Positions 54,137-63,144 of a DNA stretch of 64,000 bases are shown here, piece by piece. Location of the stretch: assembly GCF_003867075.1 (NCBI RefSeq), contig NZ_CP032544.1:3094001-3158000 (forward strand), read 5' to 3'. Each line of letters starts with the position of its first letter. Position 1 is the stretch's first letter. The notes below the pieces were generated by a model. That model was given only the letters and a program-made list of their open reading frames with translations, did not search any database and was not told the origin of the DNA. This stretch comes from Tenacibaculum mesophilum. GTDB taxonomy: Bacteria; Bacteroidota; Bacteroidia; Flavobacteriales; Flavobacteriaceae. The translations under genes and the position numbers were made by a program.

Positions 54137-55315
54137 ATGAAAACCCCCCGAATTTTATTAGGAGCTTTATTGGCTTCTATGTTGTTTATTGGCTGTAACA
54201 ATTCTGAAGAATTAGTTACTGGTTCAGAAAGTTTGACAGAAGAGCAAATTTCTAGTTTAACAAATAAGAAAGAAGCTACTTTTCAATTTATTGATTTGAT
54301 GAAGAATCAAAGCTTTAAAGAAAAGACTCTTGAGTTGTTGAATAATCAGCAACCAAGTGTAGCGATGTCTAAAATTTTAAACCAAACTTCTGAGTTTGTA
54401 AGTGATGAAGAGTCATATAAAATGTTAATGTCTAAAACCACTATGTTAGAAGGTAAGGCGTCTAAAGAAGCCGCTCCTGAAAAGATAGAGATTTTGGAAG
54501 TTTGGATGCACAATGGAGAGAGAATAGAAGATTTTTCTAATGTATTATTTTCTTTTGCTCCTGAAGGAGATGAGAAAACTTGGGAGAGAGTTGAAGCGTA
54601 TACAATAGATAAAGAAGTTGTTTATCTTGATCCTAAAGAAGCACCAAGTCAAACAGTTATTGTTATTGAAACTGATGGTTTTGAAGCCTTGAAGAGAGAG
54701 GTAATTTATATGAATGAGTATCTTCAAGAAAATGGAGTTCAAAACAACAGGTTTTTAAAGTCTTCATTAGATTTAAGTACTAAATCTGCAAGAAACACTG
54801 GATTAGAAACTACGAAGTTAGATAAAATAAGATTAAATGACGATGAAGAACCTTGGATAAGTGGTGCTGCTGAGGTATATGCAATAACATCAGGTATTAA
54901 AGATGATAAAAACAATCCTGAAATTAAGGTAATACCTATGTATTATTTAGATCATGATGATACTGATTATTATCCGAATCAAATATTATTGTTTTGGGAT
55001 GATTATCAATACCAAGCTGCAAATATTCAGTTATTTGAAAAAGATGACAATACAAATTATAAAGACTTAGTTTCTGCTATTGTAAATGGAGTTTTTCAAA
55101 TTATAGGAACAGTTTCAACACAACCTTGGGTTAATGTTTTGGGTCAGATTGCTGGAGCAATAATTCAAGCGATGCCTGATAGCTGGTATGCCAATAATGA
55201 TGATTATGTAGATTCGTTTTATACAATTGAAAAAAATAAGAGTTACTATAATTATTATGGAGCTAGAAGAAATGCAAAGGTGAACTTATCTCCTTTTTAT
55301 GTAGCTCCAAATTAA
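54137..55315 (+). CDS. DUF3103-like lipoprotein
   Basis: 392 residues with lipid Cys20 (SMLFIGC). Resembles DUF3103 proteins: IEILEVWMHNGERI, then DDEEPWISGAAEVYAI, MYYLDHDDTDYYPNQILLFWDDYQYQAANIQLFEKDDNTNYKDL, the metal-like Asp-rich hallmark of the family. The C-terminus ends in NLSPFYVAPN. Function unknown; possibly a secreted hydrolase-like or binding protein. Own promoter and terminator. Confidence 0.72.
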   Translation: MKTPRILLGALLASMLFIGCNNSEELVTGSESLTEEQISSLTNKKEATFQFIDLMKNQSFKEKTLELLNNQQPSVAMSKILNQTSEFVSDEESYKMLMSKTTMLEGKASKEAAPEKIEILEVWMHNGERIEDFSNVLFSFAPEGDEKTWERVEAYTIDKEVVYLDPKEAPSQTVIVIETDGFEALKREVIYMNEYLQENGVQNNRFLKSSLDLSTKSARNTGLETTKLDKIRLNDDEEPWISGAAEVYAITSGIKDDKNNPEIKVIPMYYLDHDDTDYYPNQILLFWDDYQYQAANIQLFEKDDNTNYKDLVSAIVNGVFQIIGTVSTQPWVNVLGQIAGAIIQAMPDSWYANNDDYVDSFYTIEKNKSYYNYYGARRNAKVNLSPFYVAPN

Positions 55316-55338
55316 AAAATAAATTTAAAGGAATAACA

Positions 55339-55364
55339 AAAACCTCGCCAATAAGCGAGGTTTT
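55339..55364. terminator. Bidirectional terminator between the DUF3103-like gene and asnB
   Basis: AAAACCTCGC (55339-55348), loop CAATAA, GCGAGGTTTT (55355-55364). Confidence 0.85.
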
Positions 55365-55402
55365 CTTTACAACTAAAATTTGAAAAAAACTAAGAATTTT
55401 TC

Positions 55403-57064
55403 TTAGTAAGCGTCTTCATGTACAGCTTTGATAGCTCTACCAGAAGGTTCGTTTTGGTTTTGAAAACTTTTATCCCAAGCCAGTGCAGTAGGAGTGCTAC
55501 AAGCAATTGAAGGTACAGATGGAACTGTTAAAGCAGCAGTTTCACTTGGAAAATGCTCTTCAAATATTGAACGATAATAGTATTCTTCTTTAGCTCTTGG
55601 TGTTTGCGTAGGAAAGCGATGTGGAGCATTTGCCATCATTTCGTCAGTAATAGCAGCTTCTACAACTTCCTTTAAGGTGTCAATCCAGTTGTAGCCAACT
55701 CCGTCAGAAAATTGTTCTTTTTGTCTCCAAGCTACTTCTTTTGGTAAATAGCTCTCAAAAGCTTTACGTAACACCCATTTTTCCATACGTTCATCATTAA
55801 TCATTTTGTCTTCTGGGTTAATACGCATTGCTACATCCATAAATTCTTTATCTAAAAATGGTACACGACCTTCAATTCCCCAAGCCATTAAACTTTTATT
55901 GGCGCGTAAACAATCGTATTGATACAATTTATCTAGTTTTCGTACAGTTTCTTTATGGAATTCTTCTGCATTAGGGGCTTTATGGAAGTATAAATATCCT
56001 CCAAAAAGTTCATCAGCACCTTCGCCAGATAAGACCATTTTTATTCCCATAGATTTAATAACACGTGCCATTAAATACATTGGAGTAGAGGCACGAACTG
56101 TTGTAATATCGTAAGTTTCCAAGTTGTAAATAACATCTTTTATTGCGTCTAAGCCTTCTTGAATAGTAAAGGTTATTTCATGATGAATAGTATCAATATA
56201 TTCCGATACTTTTTTAGCTGCAGCTAAATCAGGTGAACCTTCTAAACCAATAGAAAATGAATGTAATTGCGGATACCAAGCAGCATCTTTATCACCAGAT
56301 TCTACGCGTTTAGCAGCATATTTTTTTGCAATAGCAGAGGTGATGGAAGAATCCAATCCACCAGAAAGTAATACTCCATAAGGTACATCACTCATTAGTT
56401 GCCTATGAACAGCGGCTTCTAAAGCATCGCGAACTTCATCTATGGAGGTCTTATTGTCTTTCACAGCTTCGTATTCCATCCAATCACGAGAATACCATTT
56501 TTGTAATCCGTCTTCACGCGTATAATAGTGTCCTGGAGGAAAAATTTCGATTTTGTTACAAACTCCTTCTAGCGCTTTTAACTCAGAGGCCACATAAAAA
56601 GTTCCGTGTTTATCCCATCCCATGTATAAAGGAATAATTCCCATATGGTCACGAGCTACTAAATATTCATCTGTAATTGAATCGTATACAGCAAAACCAA
56701 AAATCCCGTTTAAATCATCTAAAAACTCAACTCCCTTTTCTTTGTATAAAGCTAAGATAACCTCACAATCAGATTTAGTTAAAAACTCATGTTTTTCCTT
56801 AAGTTGTTTTCTTATTTCTTTATGATTATATATTTCTCCATTAGCAGCTAAGACAAATCTACGGTCATGGCTAAATAGAGGTTGTTGTCCAGAGGCAGGA
56901 TCAACAATTGCTAGTCGCTCATGTGCCATAATTGTTTTTTCATCGCTATAAATTCCACTCCAGTCTGGACCTCTATGGCGAACTTTCTTAGCCATTTCTA
57001 ATAATTGAGGTCTTAATTTATCTGAAGATTGTTTTAAATCAAACGCACATACAATTCCACACAT
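55403..57064 (-). CDS. asnB: Asparagine synthase (glutamine-hydrolysing)
   Basis: 553 residues, the AsnB length. N-terminal class II glutaminase domain starts MCGIV, with the catalytic Cys exposed after Met removal, and has NGEIYNHKE. The synthetase domain carries the ATP pyrophosphatase PP-loop SGGLDSS (about 231-237) and GEGADELFGGY. Makes asparagine from aspartate, glutamine and ATP. Monocistronic. Confidence 0.96.
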   Translation of the reverse strand: MCGIVCAFDLKQSSDKLRPQLLEMAKKVRHRGPDWSGIYSDEKTIMAHERLAIVDPASGQQPLFSHDRRFVLAANGEIYNHKEIRKQLKEKHEFLTKSDCEVILALYKEKGVEFLDDLNGIFGFAVYDSITDEYLVARDHMGIIPLYMGWDKHGTFYVASELKALEGVCNKIEIFPPGHYYTREDGLQKWYSRDWMEYEAVKDNKTSIDEVRDALEAAVHRQLMSDVPYGVLLSGGLDSSITSAIAKKYAAKRVESGDKDAAWYPQLHSFSIGLEGSPDLAAAKKVSEYIDTIHHEITFTIQEGLDAIKDVIYNLETYDITTVRASTPMYLMARVIKSMGIKMVLSGEGADELFGGYLYFHKAPNAEEFHKETVRKLDKLYQYDCLRANKSLMAWGIEGRVPFLDKEFMDVAMRINPEDKMINDERMEKWVLRKAFESYLPKEVAWRQKEQFSDGVGYNWIDTLKEVVEAAITDEMMANAPHRFPTQTPRAKEEYYYRSIFEEHFPSETAALTVPSVPSIACSTPTALAWDKSFQNQNEPSGRAIKAVHEDAY

Positions 57065-57321
57065 AATTTTAATTTTATTGTTTATTATAATGCAAATAAC
57101 TGAATGATGTTTTTATTTTTAAACAATTATGCTTTTTTTGATTATATATTATAACTTTAAAAGTTGAAAAACATATTTTAATTAACTTTAATTTGCGTTT
57201 TAAGCTATTATTATTCTACTTTTTAATTATTCTTATAACAATTATGAGAGTTTACTTTTATCGAAAAAGAAGGAAGTGTAATTTTAACAGTAAAATTAGT
57301 GTTTCTTTCCTACGACTAAAA
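57065..57321. other. Intergenic sequence upstream of asnB and the B12 riboswitch
   Basis: About 250 bases holding the two divergent promoter regions and no recognisable gene, RNA or repeat besides the riboswitch promoter box at its end. Confidence 0.5.
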
Positions 57322-57498
57322 TATATTTGCCGCGGTTTTTCTTTATTGTAAAGAAAATTAAAAGGGAATTAGGTGAGAATCCTAAACTGTACCCGCAACT
57401 GTAAACTTAGTCTATTAAAACTATAGATACTTGTTATTTCTTACGCCACTGTTTTTACGGGAAGGTAGTAGCAAGATGTTAGTCAGGAGACCTGCCAA
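57322..57498 (+). promoter_or_regulatory. Cobalamin riboswitch with promoter
   Basis: TATATTTG at 57322-57329 is a Bacteroidetes -7 box. The RNA then shows GGTGAGAATCC (57372-57382), ACCCGCAACTGTAA (57391-57404), GCCACTG (57446-57452), GGGAAGG (57460-57466) and the B12 box AGTCAGGAGACCTGCC (57481-57496), in the order of the cobalamin riboswitch. Adenosylcobalamin binding would switch off the downstream lipoprotein gene. About 110 bases separate it from the ATG, with no clear terminator. Confidence 0.92.
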
Positions 57499-57608
57499 AA
57501 TTTAATTCATTGCTTTTCTTTCGGGTTAAAAGAAGAAGCAGTAAAGAACATTTGAAATATAATGTTTGTATTTTTTTGTTTTCAGAAACTTTAAATTTAA
57601 TTATAATA

Positions 57609-58673
57609 ATGATACGTAATTATAGTATTGTATTGGTATGTTTAATATCAGTTTTTTTTTCATGTTCAAGTGATTCAACGAAACAAGAACCAACTCCAAT
57701 TTATGATAATTCTTTTATACTAAGTTATGAGGGGGACAAAACAGTGGTAGGGCATTTAGATGAAAGTCAAGTTTTTACCCCAAATGTATATGAGTCTCTA
57801 AATAAAAATTCAATATCTTTTACAAACTTTGAAAATAGTTTATTCATAGTGTCTCAAGACGGACCTAATTTTGTTACAAAATTAAACTTAAAAGATCTTG
57901 CAGAAGAAGTAGCAGTGACTACATCTAAGGTAAGTAGTCCTTCGTACTTGGCTATGTACTCAGAAACTGATGGAGTAATCATTTCTACTGGTGGAAGAGG
58001 AAGACGAAGAACATATGATTTATCGTTTTTTAATATAAGTGAAGGAGTGAAAGATAAGATTGATGGAGTTTCTTCAAAAGTATTGTTTTCAAAATCAGGA
58101 GTATTGGTAGATGGAGAAAACGTATTGATTGCTGACGATAAAGAGTTGAAAGTATTAAATATCAAAGATAAGTCAATAAAAACCACAGTAATATTTGATG
58201 ATGTAATTTCAGGAATCTTAAAAGATAAAAACAATAAAATTTGGATAGGAACTGAGAAAAGAGTTGGAGATGCTAAGTTTGTAAGTTTGGCAACTGATTA
58301 TGGTATTGATGAAACGGTTACATTAACAGGAGTGAATTTGTATAAGAATAGTATGCTTTCTGTAAGTGAATCAAGTAGTTATGTTTATTGGTCAGAAGTG
58401 TCAACAGGAGTGATTCACCGTTTTAACACAGAAACAAAAAAAGCAGAAGAATTTATTAATCCAACTACAGAAGGAATAATGCTTACAACTGTTATAAGAG
58501 AGCATCCTATTACAGGAAAAGTATATGTTTTAGGTGCAGAAGATTTTTTTGATACAGATAAAAGTATACTTACTATTTATAATGAAGATAAATCTGTTTT
58601 TAAAACTGTAAAAGGAATAGGTAACTCGCCAATAGATATTTGCTTCTCTAAAGAAGATTTTTCTGTAAATTAA
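57609..58673 (+). CDS. B12-regulated beta-propeller lipoprotein (BtuG/DUF5074-like)
   Basis: 354 residues from the ATG at 57609-57611, with lipid Cys19 (SVFFSC); an upstream frame adds an unlikely prefix from the riboswitch tail. The body is a beta-propeller with repeats around INNFEN-type, SGVLVDGENVLIADDKELKVLNI and NKIWIGTEKR strands. In Bacteroidetes, propeller lipoproteins under B12 riboswitches bind cobalamin on the surface and hand it to BtuB. No btuB is adjacent here. The next gene is the trp leader. Confidence 0.75.
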   Translation: MIRNYSIVLVCLISVFFSCSSDSTKQEPTPIYDNSFILSYEGDKTVVGHLDESQVFTPNVYESLNKNSISFTNFENSLFIVSQDGPNFVTKLNLKDLAEEVAVTTSKVSSPSYLAMYSETDGVIISTGGRGRRRTYDLSFFNISEGVKDKIDGVSSKVLFSKSGVLVDGENVLIADDKELKVLNIKDKSIKTTVIFDDVISGILKDKNNKIWIGTEKRVGDAKFVSLATDYGIDETVTLTGVNLYKNSMLSVSESSSYVYWSEVSTGVIHRFNTETKKAEEFINPTTEGIMLTTVIREHPITGKVYVLGAEDFFDTDKSILTIYNEDKSVFKTVKGIGNSPIDICFSKEDFSVN

Positions 58674-58705
58674 GTATTGTTTATTTATTTTTAATACGAA
58701 AAAGT

Positions 58706-58735
58706 TTGTAAAATCAAAATCACTTTATACATTTG
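58706..58735 (+). promoter_or_regulatory. Promoter of the tryptophan operon
   Basis: TTG at 58706-58708, exactly 19 bases, then TACATTTG at 58728-58735, matching the Bacteroidetes consensus. The predicted transcription start is near 58740, almost at the leader peptide ATG. Confidence 0.85.
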
Positions 58736-58742
58736 TAGCATA

Positions 58743-58796
58743 ATGATAAAACAACAATTAAATAACTGGTGGTGGAAAACTCATAACTTACGTTAG
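58743..58796 (+). CDS. trpL: Tryptophan operon leader peptide
   Basis: 17-residue peptide MIKQQLNNWWWKTHNLR with three consecutive Trp codons at positions 9-11. It sits directly after the promoter and 34 bases before the attenuator hairpin. Stalling on Trp codons when charged tRNA-Trp is scarce would favour read-through into trpE. The ATG is only about 3 bases from the predicted start of transcription, so it may be leaderless. Confidence 0.8.
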   Translation: MIKQQLNNWWWKTHNLR

Positions 58797-58830
58797 TGAG
58801 ACCATCTTGTTATATCTATAATACAACGAA

Positions 58831-58858
58831 AAGGCTTATCTCATGATAAGCCTTTTTT
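58831..58858 (+). terminator. trp attenuator terminator
   Basis: AAGGCTTATC (58831-58840), loop TCAT, GATAAGCCTT (58845-58854), then TTTTGTT, between the leader peptide and trpE. Confidence 0.88.
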
Positions 58859-58879
58859 GTTTTTTACATATTAAATAAA

Positions 58880-60271
58880 ATGAAAAAAATTACCTTTAAA
58901 ACAATAGCAAAAAAACAATTGGCAGATATGATAACGCCAGTTAGCTTGTATTTAAGAACAAGAGACAAGTATGCGAATAGTTTGCTGTTAGAAAGTTCAG
59001 ATTATCATAGTAAAGAAAATAGTTATTCGTTTTTGTGTATAGAACCTTTGATAACCATCAAGGCAGAAAATGATGAATTGTTATTGTCGTATCGAAAAGA
59101 AGAATTAGAAAGAGAGCCTATTCAAAGAAATTTTTATGAGAAGTTTGATGCGTATAGCAATGTTATTTCGATAAATTGTTCAGAGGAAATAAAATCATTT
59201 AATGGATTGTATGGTTATACAACTTTTGATGCGGTTCAATACTTTGAAACAATTCAGTTAAAATCAGATAAAGCACCTTCTGAAATTCCAGTATTACAGT
59301 ATAGCTTTTTCCGATTTATTGTAGCAATCAATCATTTTAAAAATGAAATGATTTTGATAGAAAATATACCAGAAGGAGAAGAATCTCGATTATCAGAAAT
59401 TGAAAACTTGGTAAATTCTCAATCTTTTGCTAAATACGACTTTGCTTTTCAAGGAGAAGAAACTTCGAATATCACGGATGAGGAATTTAAGCAAAGTGTA
59501 ACAAAAGCAAAGGAACATTGTAAAAGGGGAGATGTTTTTCAGTTGGTTTTATCACGTCAATTTCAACAAAAATTTAAAGGAGATGAATTTAATGTGTACA
59601 GAGCATTACGCTCTATAAACCCTTCTCCATATTTATTTTATTTTGACTACGGAAGCTTTAAATTGATGGGGTCTTCGCCAGAAGCACAAATTAAGATAAA
59701 TGAAGGTCAGGCTATTATTAATCCAATTGCAGGAACCTTTAGAAGAACAGGTGATGATGAAAAAGATAGAGAGTTGGCGAAAGAGTTAGCAAATGACCCG
59801 AAAGAAAATGCAGAACATGTAATGTTGGTTGATTTAGCGAGAAATGATTTAAGTAAACATGCAACCAATGTAACAGTTGAAACCTATAAAGAGGTTCAAT
59901 ATTTTAGTCATGTAATTCACTTGGTATCAACAGTAACAGGTAAAATTACAGGAAACCCAATAGAAATTGTTGGAGATACATTTCCAGCAGGAACATTAAG
60001 TGGAGCACCAAAATACAAAGCCATGGAATTGATAGATACATACGAAAATCAAACCCGTGGATTTTATGGAGGATGTGTTGGTTTTATTGGACTGAACGGA
60101 AATGTAAATCAAGCCATAGCAATTCGTTCTTTTGTAAGTAAAAATAATACTTTGTTTTACCAAGCAGGTGCAGGAATTGTAATTAATTCTAAAGAAGAAA
60201 ACGAACTACAAGAAGTAAATAATAAGTTAGCAGCACTTAAAAAAGCATTGGTGTTAGCAGAAGAAATATAA
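58880..60271 (+). CDS. trpE: Anthranilate synthase component I
   Basis: 463 residues. Converts chorismate to anthranilate with the TrpG glutaminase. The feedback-inhibition motif LLESS (36-40) is present, so inhibition by tryptophan is expected. The C-terminal chorismate-binding domain includes NPSPYLFYFDYG, GTLSGAPKYKAMELIDTYENQTRGFYGG and QAGAGIV. First structural gene of the trp operon, under attenuation. Confidence 0.96.
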   Translation: MKKITFKTIAKKQLADMITPVSLYLRTRDKYANSLLLESSDYHSKENSYSFLCIEPLITIKAENDELLLSYRKEELEREPIQRNFYEKFDAYSNVISINCSEEIKSFNGLYGYTTFDAVQYFETIQLKSDKAPSEIPVLQYSFFRFIVAINHFKNEMILIENIPEGEESRLSEIENLVNSQSFAKYDFAFQGEETSNITDEEFKQSVTKAKEHCKRGDVFQLVLSRQFQQKFKGDEFNVYRALRSINPSPYLFYFDYGSFKLMGSSPEAQIKINEGQAIINPIAGTFRRTGDDEKDRELAKELANDPKENAEHVMLVDLARNDLSKHATNVTVETYKEVQYFSHVIHLVSTVTGKITGNPIEIVGDTFPAGTLSGAPKYKAMELIDTYENQTRGFYGGCVGFIGLNGNVNQAIAIRSFVSKNNTLFYQAGAGIVINSKEENELQEVNNKLAALKKALVLAEEI

Positions 60272-60354
60272 AATTAGAATTGAGATGTTTGTATTTACAT
60301 GTAGGATATACATGTTTTATTATTACTCAAACCTCAATACTCAATACTATAAAT

Positions 60355-60948
60355 ATGAAGATATTAATATTAGATAATTACGACTCATTTACCTATAATT
60401 TGGTACATTATGTGGAGGATATAACAGGAAAGTTGCCAGATGTGTATCGTAACGATGAAATTTCAGTAGATGAAATTAAAAAATACGATGCTATTATTCT
60501 GTCACCAGGACCAGGTATTCCTGATGAAGCAGGTATTTTAAAGGAAACTATAAAAACCTATGCAGGTAAAATTCCAATTTTTGGAGTGTGTTTGGGTTTG
60601 CAAGCAATAACGGAAGTTTTTGGAGGTAAGTTAGAAAACTTGAACGATGTATTTCATGGAGTAGCTACTGAAATGAAAGTGACTAAAAATAATGCAATTA
60701 CCTTTAAAGATATTTCAGAAACTTTTGAAGCTGCACGTTATCACTCTTGGATTGCTTCACACAACAACTTTCCTGAGGAACTAGAAATAACAGCAGTTGA
60801 TGAAGAAGGAAGCATTATGGCATTACGCCATAAAGAATTTGCTATTGAAGCAGTACAGTTTCACCCAGAAAGTATTTTAACTCCAGACGGAAAAAAAATG
60901 ATTCAGAATTTTATTGCTTTTGCCGAAAGCCAAAAGCCAAAAGCTTAA
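60355..60948 (+). CDS. trpG: Anthranilate synthase glutaminase subunit
   Basis: 197 residues from the ATG at 60355-60357 (MKILILDNYDSFTYN); a longer frame starts in the intergenic DNA. Class I glutamine amidotransferase with GVCLGLQAI (catalytic Cys) and QFHPESILTPDG (His-Glu). Provides ammonia to TrpE. Its last residues (SQKPKA) are encoded by a repeat of AAAGCC units, which also holds the stop codon. Confidence 0.95.
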   Translation: MKILILDNYDSFTYNLVHYVEDITGKLPDVYRNDEISVDEIKKYDAIILSPGPGIPDEAGILKETIKTYAGKIPIFGVCLGLQAITEVFGGKLENLNDVFHGVATEMKVTKNNAITFKDISETFEAARYHSWIASHNNFPEELEITAVDEEGSIMALRHKEFAIEAVQFHPESILTPDGKKMIQNFIAFAESQKPKA

Positions 60949-60958
60949 AGCTATTGAT

Positions 60959-61948
60959 ATGAAAAAAATACTAAACACCCTATTTGAACAAAAACGATTG
61001 ACCAAGGAACAATCGAAAGAAGTTTTGATAAATATTGCACAAGAAAAATACAATGCTTCACAAATAGCTGCATTCATTACCGTGTTTTTAATGCGACCAG
61101 TTTCGGTTGATGAATTATCAGGGTTTAGAGAAGCTTTATTAGAATTAGCGATAAAGGTAGATTTATCAGACTTTAATACGATTGATTTATGCGGAACAGG
61201 GGGAGATGGAAAAAATACGTTCAACATTTCAACATTAACCTCATTTATTGTGGCGGGAACAGGACATAAAGTTGCAAAACATGGAAATTATGGTGTGTCT
61301 TCTGCATCAGGTTCTTCTAATATGTTAGAGTTTTTAGGATACAATTTCACAAATGATGAGACTACGTTAAAGCGTCAGTTAGAAGAAGCAAATATTTGTT
61401 TTTTACACGCACCGTTATTTCATCCGGCGATGAAAGTTGTAGCACCTATTCGAAGAGAATTAGGAGTAAAAACATTTTTTAACATGTTGGGGCCATTGGT
61501 AAATCCAAGTCGTCCACAAAATCAATTGGTGGGCGTATTTAATTTAGAGGTTGCCAGAGTGTACAATTATATGTTGCAACAATCTGAAGTAAATTATGGT
61601 GTGGTACATGCATTAGATGGGTACGACGAAATATCGTTAACAGGAGATTTTAAATTATTTACAAAAGAGGCAGAGCAACAAGTTTCTCCATCTGACTTAG
61701 GACAAAAACAAATTTCTCCATCAGCTATTTTTGGAGGGAATACCGTTAAAGAAGCTGCTGAAATATTCGTAAATATTATTAATGGAAAAGGAACAGAAGA
61801 GCAAAATAATGTGGTATTAACTAACGCAGCATTTGCCTTAAAAACGTTTAATAAAAATAAGAGTTTTGAAATCGCATTTGAAGAAGCTAAAGATTCGTTA
61901 TTAGGGTTAAGAGCGAAAGAATGTTTAAATAAATTAATTACGAATTAG
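60959..61948 (+). CDS. trpD: Anthranilate phosphoribosyltransferase
   Basis: 329 residues from the ATG at 60959-60961 (MKKILNTLFEQKRL). Joins anthranilate to PRPP. GTGGDGKNTFNISTLTSFIVAG is the PRPP/Mg loop and KHGNYGVSSASGSSNMLEFLG the anthranilate-binding region. The stop codon lies inside an AATTACGAATTAG repeat that belongs to the flank of the next, inserted gene. Confidence 0.95.
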   Translation: MKKILNTLFEQKRLTKEQSKEVLINIAQEKYNASQIAAFITVFLMRPVSVDELSGFREALLELAIKVDLSDFNTIDLCGTGGDGKNTFNISTLTSFIVAGTGHKVAKHGNYGVSSASGSSNMLEFLGYNFTNDETTLKRQLEEANICFLHAPLFHPAMKVVAPIRRELGVKTFFNMLGPLVNPSRPQNQLVGVFNLEVARVYNYMLQQSEVNYGVVHALDGYDEISLTGDFKLFTKEAEQQVSPSDLGQKQISPSAIFGGNTVKEAAEIFVNIINGKGTEEQNNVVLTNAAFALKTFNKNKSFEIAFEEAKDSLLGLRAKECLNKLITN

Positions 61949-62323
61949 TAATTACGAATTATAAGTTGTTAATTATGAAGAAGGGTAATATTATTCAGGA
62001 AAAGAGCTATGATTTTGCTGTGAGAGTTGTGAACTTGTACAAACATTTATCACAAGAGAAAAAGGTGTTTGTTTTAAGTAAACAATTATTACGTTCAGGT
62101 ACATCAATTGGAGCGAATATAGAAGAAGCAATTGGTGGTCAGAGCAGAAAAGATTTTTATGCTAAACTAACCATAACATATAAAGAAGCAAGAGAAACAC
62201 ATTATTGGATTCGTTTGTTAAAAGACACTAGTTTTCTTTCAAAAGATACAGCATAATCATTTTTAAATGATACAGAGAAAATACTTAGAATCATAGGAAG
62301 TATCCAAAAGACAATTCGTAATT
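61936..62323. repeat. Inverted repeats around the four-helix-bundle gene
   Basis: AATTACGAATT (61936-61946) and again AATTACGAATT (61950-61960) stand before the gene, and its exact reverse complement AATTCGTAATT (62313-62323) stands after it. The left copy overlaps the end of trpD. This bounds the insert in the trp operon. Confidence 0.6.
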
Positions 62324-62328
62324 CATAA
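61975..62328 (+). pseudogene. Four-helix-bundle (S23/IVS-like) protein gene, interrupted by a stop
   Basis: The translated part from the ATG at 61975-61977 is 93 residues, KKGNIIQEKSYDFAVRVVNLYK, LRSGTSIGANIEEAIGG and YWIRLL, matching the S23/IVP-like four-helix-bundle family. At 62254-62256 a TAA stops it, but the same frame continues, SFLNDTEKILRIIGSI, to a TAA at 62326-62328, giving the usual family length of about 117-121. A CAA (Gln) to TAA change would explain this. It interrupts the trp operon between trpD and trpC. Confidence 0.6.
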
Positions 62329-62354
62329 TTAAAAAATCATAATTTATAATTGAA

Positions 62355-63143
62355 ATGACTATACTAGATAAAATAATAGCCTTTAAAAAACAGGAAGTAG
62401 CAAAAATAAAAGCTGAAGTTGCTGTTAAAAAGCTGGTTGAAAGTCCGAATTTTAAAAGACAACCAATTTCTTTGAAAAAATCATTGTTGGAGCCTTATTC
62501 AACAGGAATTATAGCAGAGTTTAAACGTCAATCGCCTTCTAAAGGAATTATCAATGACAAAGCAACGATTACTGAAGTAACGAATGGATATTTAGATGCT
62601 AATGTAGCAGCACAATCAATCTTAACCGATACTTCTTTTTTTGGAGGTACCATGGCAGATTTGATGGAAGCACGAGTAATTAATCAACAAAAACCCATTT
62701 TAAGAAAAGATTTTATTGTTGATGGGTTTCAAATAGTAGAAGCTAAAGCAATTGGTGCTGATGTGGTGTTGTTAATAGCTACTTGTTTGACAGCCGAACA
62801 ATTGAAGAATTACGGTCAATTAGCAACAGATTTAGGATTAGAAGTCTTATATGAAATCCATACCCAAGAAGACTTAGATAAAATTGGAGATTTGGATAAT
62901 AAAATTATAGGAATTAACAACAGAAACTTAAAGACGTTTGAAGTTGATTTAGAACACTCAATAAATTTAGCAAGTCAAATTCCAGATACAGTTGTAAAAG
63001 TTTCAGAAAGTGGAATTTCAGATCCAAGGATTATAACAGGATTAAAAGAACATGGTTTTCATGGTTTTTTAATAGGGGAAAACTTTATGAAAACAGAAAA
63101 TCCAGGTCAAGCATGTCAAGAGTTTATCGATCAAATTAGATAA
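62355..63143 (+). CDS. trpC: Indole-3-glycerol-phosphate synthase
   Basis: 262 residues, a single-function TrpC (trpF is separate). Converts CdRP to indole-3-glycerol phosphate. The (beta/alpha)8 motifs include GIIAEFKRQSPSKG (catalytic Lys) and ILRKDFIVDGFQIVEAKAIGADVVLLI, IIGINNRNLKTFEVD and SESGI. The stop codon is followed immediately by a 100-base hairpin repeat. Confidence 0.96.
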   Translation: MTILDKIIAFKKQEVAKIKAEVAVKKLVESPNFKRQPISLKKSLLEPYSTGIIAEFKRQSPSKGIINDKATITEVTNGYLDANVAAQSILTDTSFFGGTMADLMEARVINQQKPILRKDFIVDGFQIVEAKAIGADVVLLIATCLTAEQLKNYGQLATDLGLEVLYEIHTQEDLDKIGDLDNKIIGINNRNLKTFEVDLEHSINLASQIPDTVVKVSESGISDPRIITGLKEHGFHGFLIGENFMKTENPGQACQEFIDQIR

Positions 63144-63144
63144 T

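Noticed and set aside
57500..57608. A classical terminator closing the B12 riboswitch
   Set aside because: A partly paired TGCTTTTCTTT...AAGAAGAAGCA is visible but weak and without a T-tract; the switch may instead act on translation.
57854..58234. Minus-strand open frame of 126 codons opposite the B12-regulated lipoprotein
   Set aside because: No promoter, no recognisable domain, fully inside a convincing lipoprotein gene.
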